The translations under genes and the position numbers were made by a program. Below are positions 60,659 to 64,000 of a stretch of 64,000 nt of DNA, one piece after another (positions within the stretch are counted from its first letter, which is position 1; each line of letters begins with the position of its first letter). Below the pieces are notes generated by a model. It saw only the letters and a program-made list of their open reading frames with translations, ran no database searches and was not told where the DNA came from. The stretch spans positions 62,001 through 126,000 of the forward strand of contig DDEN01000050.1 in NCBI GenBank assembly GCA_002336115.1, given 5' to 3'. The DNA comes from Chitinophagaceae bacterium UBA1953. GTDB taxonomy: Bacteria > Bacteroidota > Bacteroidia > Chitinophagales > Chitinophagaceae.

Positions 60659-61732
60659 CTATTTCTGTTTAAAGTTTTTCATAAACCAGGTATTTATCTC
60701 CTTCATTGCTTCTTTGCTGTGCCGTATGCCATTGTGCGTAGCACCATTAATAACTATTACCTTGCCTTTGCTATACTTTTCAATGGCAGGTTTAAATTCT
60801 GATGCAACAAATGCCTCATCGTTACTGCCTACCAATACAAGCAAAGGCAATTTTACGGATTTTAAACCTTTTACATAATCCACCGGCGACATGCTTTTAT
60901 TGCTCCGGTAAGTATATCTTTTAAGGGGCATTTCTGCGGGCAAGTTGAAAAATAAAACCGGAAGACTATCGTATTTATGAATACCAATTGAATTATACAG
61001 GTGCAGCCCTATTATTCGTTGAATATGAAGTTTCATAAATGGCTCTGCTGTTGTTGTGTCGGTTTGTGCTGATGGCTTTGGCAAAGTTGGTGCATTATCG
61101 CCAAGCAATGGTGCAAAAAGCAGGTATCCGTCAATTTTAGGGGCATTTTTTTTCATCGCATAACGCAATGCAATTCCTCCGCCCATTGAATGGCCTGAAA
61201 TAATAATTTTTCCGCCCGGTTTGCTTTTCCTGATTGATGAAATTACATCTGCCAGATCATCAACATATTGGTCAATGTAATCCACATCACCGGGAATGCC
61301 TTCAGATTGCCCATGTCCTCGAAAATCGACTGCTAAAACATCAGCTTTCGTTGCTTCCCTTAATAGCCCTGCAGTTCGGTTCATTGTATAGCTACTCGAC
61401 AGCACACCGTGAAGTAAGATAATTGTAGTGGTAGAAGAGTTTGAAAATTTTTGTGCAAATAGTTTTTTACCATCTCTCATTGTAAAATGAACAGGTTCAC
61501 TATTATACACCTGGTCAAAACCCATATCGGCAATTTGAGTACTGTCCATGTAAGCAGGCTGAAATGGCCTGAATGTTGGCTCTGGCAAATTAATAAGGCT
61601 AAATGCTTCATTTGCAATTTGAACACTGTCAAGCGGTTTTGGTTTTGCTGCAGACGACTGTCCCTGTGCTGATACAATTAAAAAGGGTAACCCTACAGCA
61701 GCGAGGATAAGATTTAATTTAAGTTTACACAT
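60659..61732 (-). CDS. Exported alpha/beta hydrolase
   Basis: A 357-residue serine hydrolase with a signal peptide (LNLILAAVGLPFLIVSAQGQ). The fold motifs are IILLHGVLSSSYTMNRTA (oxyanion loop HG), DVLAVDFRGHGQSEGIPGDV, nucleophile Ser in ISGHSMGGGIALRY (GxSxG, about 200), acid Asp near LVLVGSNDEAFVA and His in GATHNGIRHS. It resembles monoacylglycerol-lipase/lysophospholipase-like proteins; the substrate is unknown. It is the first gene of a unit with an ECF sigma and a membrane protein, suggesting envelope-lipid processing linked to signalling (inference). Confidence 0.87.
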   Translation of the reverse strand: MCKLKLNLILAAVGLPFLIVSAQGQSSAAKPKPLDSVQIANEAFSLINLPEPTFRPFQPAYMDSTQIADMGFDQVYNSEPVHFTMRDGKKLFAQKFSNSSTTTIILLHGVLSSSYTMNRTAGLLREATKADVLAVDFRGHGQSEGIPGDVDYIDQYVDDLADVISSIRKSKPGGKIIISGHSMGGGIALRYAMKKNAPKIDGYLLFAPLLGDNAPTLPKPSAQTDTTTAEPFMKLHIQRIIGLHLYNSIGIHKYDSLPVLFFNLPAEMPLKRYTYRSNKSMSPVDYVKGLKSVKLPLLVLVGSNDEAFVASEFKPAIEKYSKGKVIVINGATHNGIRHSKEAMKEINTWFMKNFKQK

Positions 61733-61900
61733 TTTTCGGTCTTTTTTAGTATTTGAATAACTGTTTTTTTAATTATTCGCATAAGAGCCAAAAAAATCAC
61801 ACAAAACAGATTGTTTTTTTAGAAAGTAGTTTGTAAAAAGCTGCATACTAACAAGTATGTTGCTTCATTTCAAATTTGCTTGTTTTAACGTATTGGTAAA

Positions 61901-62028
61901 TGTTGAGAAAAAGTAACGTGGTTATTTGTGCAAATGCTCAGCTATAGTTTTTCAAATGCCCGATACAATCGGGGGCGTTTTGAATGGCATCAAGTGATCC
62001 AAAATACAGGGGAACACTTGTGCCAGAG
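61901..62028. repeat. 128-base direct repeat, copy 2
   Basis: Same orientation as 59200-59327, with differences at three positions (C/G in AGTAAC-TGG, A/G in CAAAT-CCC, C/G in ACAG-GGA). Leftward, it encodes the same peptide end (GTSVPLYFGSLDAIQ, NAPDCIGHLKNYS) but without a signal-peptide start. It lies between the hydrolase gene start and the end of the small membrane-protein gene. Confidence 0.9.
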
Positions 62029-62049
62029 GGAGCCAGAGGTTTTTTTGGT

Positions 62050-62451
62050 CTATGGGTTTGTTTTTATTACTTTCCAAAGTCTTAACACTGCCCAAATTTC
62101 AGCACTTGCTAATACTATTAAAGCAAAAGTGTTAGCGGTTATTCCGTCAAGAATAAATCCTACAACAACGTCACCAAGTTCAATAAAAATTCTTGAAATT
62201 AGTGTGATAAATAACCAACGTGGATTTTTTGCTATTACAGAAATTAAGAGAGCTAAAACACTTCCTAAAATTCTAACTCCTGAACTTGCAAAACCCATTT
62301 TTGCAGAGTAAGTGTCCAAATTTGCATTTGGAAAACTAATTGCCGGATTAAAAGTATAAACGTAAAAGAAAAAGCAACCTGCACAGATTAATATCCAAGT
62401 GAAGATTTTTACTGGTGTTGGTATGCCAATTGCTAAATTTTGATTTGTCAT
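62050..62451 (-). CDS. Small four-helix membrane protein
   Basis: A 133-residue protein with four hydrophobic segments (about 15-33, 57-72, 80-98 and 105-125), including PVKIFTWILICAGCFFFYVY and ANTFALIVLASAEIWAVLRL. It resembles the DUF4345 / DoxX-like small membrane proteins in size and topology, but the family is not certain. It starts 2 bases after the stop of the NAD(P)-binding gene, so the two form an operon opposite an HxlR regulator. Function unknown. Confidence 0.6.
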   Translation of the reverse strand: MTNQNLAIGIPTPVKIFTWILICAGCFFFYVYTFNPAISFPNANLDTYSAKMGFASSGVRILGSVLALLISVIAKNPRWLFITLISRIFIELGDVVVGFILDGITANTFALIVLASAEIWAVLRLWKVIKTNP

Positions 62452-62453
62452 TT

Positions 62454-63086
62454 CTATTTATTTGAAAGTGAAACGTATTTATTTAATTCTGTCGGTTTTT
62501 CGGCTTGCTTAACTAAAAAGTCAGCAACATCGGTTCTGTTTATACTTCCAATATTTATGCCTTTGAATAATTTAGTTTCAACCCTGTATTTTTCTGTTAA
62601 TGGTTTGTCTTTAAGAAGTCCAGGCCTTACAATTACCCATTTCAGTTTTGAGGTACTAATAATTTCTTCCATTTTAGTTTTGTCGGCATACACATCTTTT
62701 AAAAGAAACTTGAAAAACAGTTTCATAATAAATCCATTGTATTGTCCACTTTCTCCTGCTCCAAAACCAGTTAAAACAATGAATGGAATTTGTAAATTTG
62801 CTTCTCTTTGAACTTCCTCCAAAAGTTTAGCAAAGTCAGAATATAAAGTTGTTGGCTTCATACTTTTTCCTGTTCCCAGAGCCACAATAACTGCGTCTGC
62901 TTTTTCAATGGATTTTTTAAAGTCGGCTTTATTAGTTGCACTGCCTTTTAGTGTTGTTAAGTTGCTGTTGCCTGGTAAATTAATTTCAGAACGAGAAAGA
63001 GTGGTTACATTATGTTTTCTCTCCAAAGCTCTTTTTACAGTTTCAAGTCCAACACCTGCTGACGCTCCTATAATTGTGATATTCAT
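62454..63086 (-). CDS. NAD(P)-binding Rossmann-fold protein (SDR a5-like)
   Basis: A 210-residue protein beginning with the dinucleotide-binding loop ITIIGASAGVGLETVKRAL. Then come ADAVIVALGTGKS, PFIVLTGFGAGESG and WVIVRPGLLKDKPLTEKYRV, the order of atypical SDRs related to NmrA/YtfG and flavin-reductase-like proteins. The usual YxxxK catalytic pair is not evident. It is divergent from an HxlR regulator (107 bases between), an arrangement common for HxlR-controlled redox genes such as ytfG/ytfH, so response to quinones or electrophiles is a fair inference. Confidence 0.84.
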   Translation of the reverse strand: MNITIIGASAGVGLETVKRALERKHNVTTLSRSEINLPGNSNLTTLKGSATNKADFKKSIEKADAVIVALGTGKSMKPTTLYSDFAKLLEEVQREANLQIPFIVLTGFGAGESGQYNGFIMKLFFKFLLKDVYADKTKMEEIISTSKLKWVIVRPGLLKDKPLTEKYRVETKLFKGINIGSINRTDVADFLVKQAEKPTELNKYVSLSNK

Positions 63087-63108
63087 TTTTATTTAAGAAT
63101 TATTTGTT

Positions 63109-63117
63109 GCAAATGTA
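63109..63117 (-). promoter_or_regulatory. Bacteroidota -7 promoter box of the NAD(P)-binding gene
   Basis: Read leftward: TACATTTGC, an exact TAnnTTTG match 23 bases upstream of the ATG at 63086. The candidate HxlR site at 63160-63171 lies about 45 bases further upstream. Confidence 0.55.
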
Positions 63118-63159
63118 TTAATACAGTATCCAAAATATACTACATTTACAGAAAATACC

Positions 63160-63171
63160 ACTATCTTTTAG
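63160..63171. promoter_or_regulatory. Candidate HxlR operator
   Basis: ACTATCTTTTAG followed by GATACTA lies in the divergent intergenic region; ACTATCGTTTTAG is upstream of the other HxlR gene at 19172-19184. Nearby AGTAT (63125-63129) and ATACT (63137-63141) also form an inverted pair. Confidence 0.45.
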
Positions 63172-63192
63172 GATACTACTTAAGTTAATAAG

Positions 63193-63525
63193 ATGAAGAA
63201 TAAACAAAAACAAATTCAGTTAAGAGATGTGCAAGATGTCATTGATATTATCGGTGGTCGTTGGCGTGGTGCAATTTTGGCAAGTCTTTGCGACAAGGAA
63301 AAAAGGTTTAATGAACTCAAACGAGATTTAGGAAGTATCACACCACGAACATTAACCAAAGAATTAAAATATCTTGAAATGAATAAGTTGATCATTCGTG
63401 AAGTTGATGCGTCAAGTGTTGTTACAATTGTTTACAGACTTACAAAACACGGAAAGTCGTTAGAGCCTTTGATTGGTCAAATTGTGATTTGGGGTCAAAA
63501 ACATAGAAAAGTTGTCTTGGGTTAG
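63193..63525 (+). CDS. HxlR-family transcriptional regulator
   Basis: A winged-helix regulator of 110 residues: VIDIIGGRWRGAILASLCDK, RFNELKRDLGSITPRTLTKE (recognition helix), LKYLEMNKLIIREVD and the wing VTIVYRLTKHGKSLEPL. Unlike the HxlR protein at 18813-19136 it has no Cys before the first helix, so N-terminal thiol sensing is unlikely; its only Cys lies in LASLCDK. It is divergent from the NAD(P)-binding protein gene and probably represses it. Confidence 0.92.
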   Translation: MKNKQKQIQLRDVQDVIDIIGGRWRGAILASLCDKEKRFNELKRDLGSITPRTLTKELKYLEMNKLIIREVDASSVVTIVYRLTKHGKSLEPLIGQIVIWGQKHRKVVLG

Positions 63526-63721
63526 TTTCTTCTTATTTGCTCAATGTTTGCATGTTGTCTGTTAGGGTTGCAATTACGTTTTGGGTATTGGCGAAGGAAG
63601 GGCATTGAAAAACGTCAGTCCTAATATAGCACAAAAGCTGATAGAAATACGAATGTTCATTGACTTCCTTTAGCCCTGCTTTTGCAAATACTTTTGTTGT
63701 GTGCTGTACTTTTTAAGTATC

Positions 63722-64000
63722 CTAGTCATTAATTCCAATGGTCATCATTTTAGGGCTATGCATAGGATATTCTTTCATTAAATCTGCAATTTGTAAAAGT
63801 CTTTCTCTTTTCGTAGAATCTTTAATAGCTACGTCTAAGTTTGGAGTATTCCAGGCCTGACCTAAAACTCCAAGTGAACATTTTACTTTAAATCCACTTT
63901 CAATAAACTCTGTTTCGATTTCATTAAGTAGGTGAAAATATGCTTGTGTAAATGTTTTGTTTCTTAAGCTTAAATTATTTCTATACCCAGTTAAAATTTC
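63722..64000 (-). CDS. Unrecognised protein, C-terminal part only (runs off right edge)
   Basis: Read leftward from the right edge, one frame stays open for 92 codons and ends with TAG at 63722-63724. Sections include FTQAYFHLLNEIETEFIESG, FKVKCSLGVLGQAWNTPNLD and YPMHSPKMMTIGIND. Base and residue use look like real coding sequence, mixed alpha/beta. The start and most of the protein lie outside the window and the family is not recognised. About 195 bases without a gene separate it from the converging HxlR gene. Confidence 0.65.
   Translation of the reverse strand, partial: EILTGYRNNLSLRNKTFTQAYFHLLNEIETEFIESGFKVKCSLGVLGQAWNTPNLDVAIKDSTKRERLLQIADLMKEYPMHSPKMMTIGIND

Noticed and set aside
61928..62311. 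127-codon plus-strand frame over the second 128-base repeat
   Set aside because: Most of it is antisense to the small membrane-protein gene, which has a convincing topology and operon position.

Overview
The window is a chromosomal segment of a member of the Bacteroidota, most likely of the Chitinophagaceae (inference). The evidence is: SusC/SusD, FecR and ECF-sigma genes; a short primary sigma factor without region 1.1; several promoters of the Bacteroidota -7 form TAnnTTTG; near absence of Shine-Dalgarno sites; AT-rich intergenic DNA; and many T9SS-era style exported proteins with short signal peptides. No rRNA, tRNA, CRISPR array, prophage or integrase was seen. The one stable RNA gene found is RNase P RNA (rnpB, about 20623-20963).

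Left third (1-20 kb): a truncated ABC-F ATPase; a DUF3347 lipoprotein and a TonB-dependent receptor; smpB with a small SET-domain protein; accD and class II fructose-bisphosphate aldolase; a membrane sulfatase-like protein facing a GT39-like membrane protein; an 880-base gene-free stretch carrying a G/T-skewed degenerate repeat; a cystathionine beta-synthase-like enzyme; an ECF sigma/anti-sigma pair; a C-terminal processing protease; and a sugar kinase (MurK/NagK type) with murQ, which together handle amino sugars from cell-wall recycling.

18.0-20.4 kb is a small genomic-plasticity zone. A broken REP-associated tyrosine transposase (one in-frame stop plus one frameshift) flanked by REP hairpins lies in inverted orientation to an internally deleted copy of the same element, and the two bracket a divergent HxlR regulator / CPBP protease pair.

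Middle (20.6-41 kb) is mostly housekeeping: rnpB, DinB-like protein, S8 protease, ALDH7-type dehydrogenase, a BtuB-like receptor, then a long leftward gene run panC-panD-flippase-rfaE2-ppk1-ppx-panB (coenzyme A precursor, heptose and polyphosphate metabolism). Rightward are a half-length glycogen-synthase-like protein, a DUF4270 lipoprotein, metK, rlmB-type methyltransferase and a GSCFA protein. Then come rpoD (leftward) and threonine aldolase (rightward).

41.9-52.3 kb is a polysaccharide-utilisation locus read leftward: ECF sigma, FecR anti-sigma, SusC with STN domain, SusD, a PD40 beta-propeller protein and a GH20 beta-N-acetylhexosaminidase. The expected logic is glycan sensing at SusC, signalling through FecR to the sigma factor, uptake of N-acetylhexosamine-containing glycans, and trimming by GH20.

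52.4-58.8 kb holds an mprF-virJ-DUF4421 operon (aminoacyl-phosphatidylglycerol synthesis plus a VirJ/AcvB hydrolase), a small beta-barrel protein and a TrpB2-type enzyme. 59.0-64 kb is an accessory-looking tail: two 128-base direct repeats enclose an ECF sigma, a four-helix membrane protein and an exported alpha/beta hydrolase; next to them are an HxlR / NAD(P)-binding protein pair and a gene running off the right edge. Coordinates, motifs and repeats were read directly from the sequence; functions rest on recognised families, without any database search.
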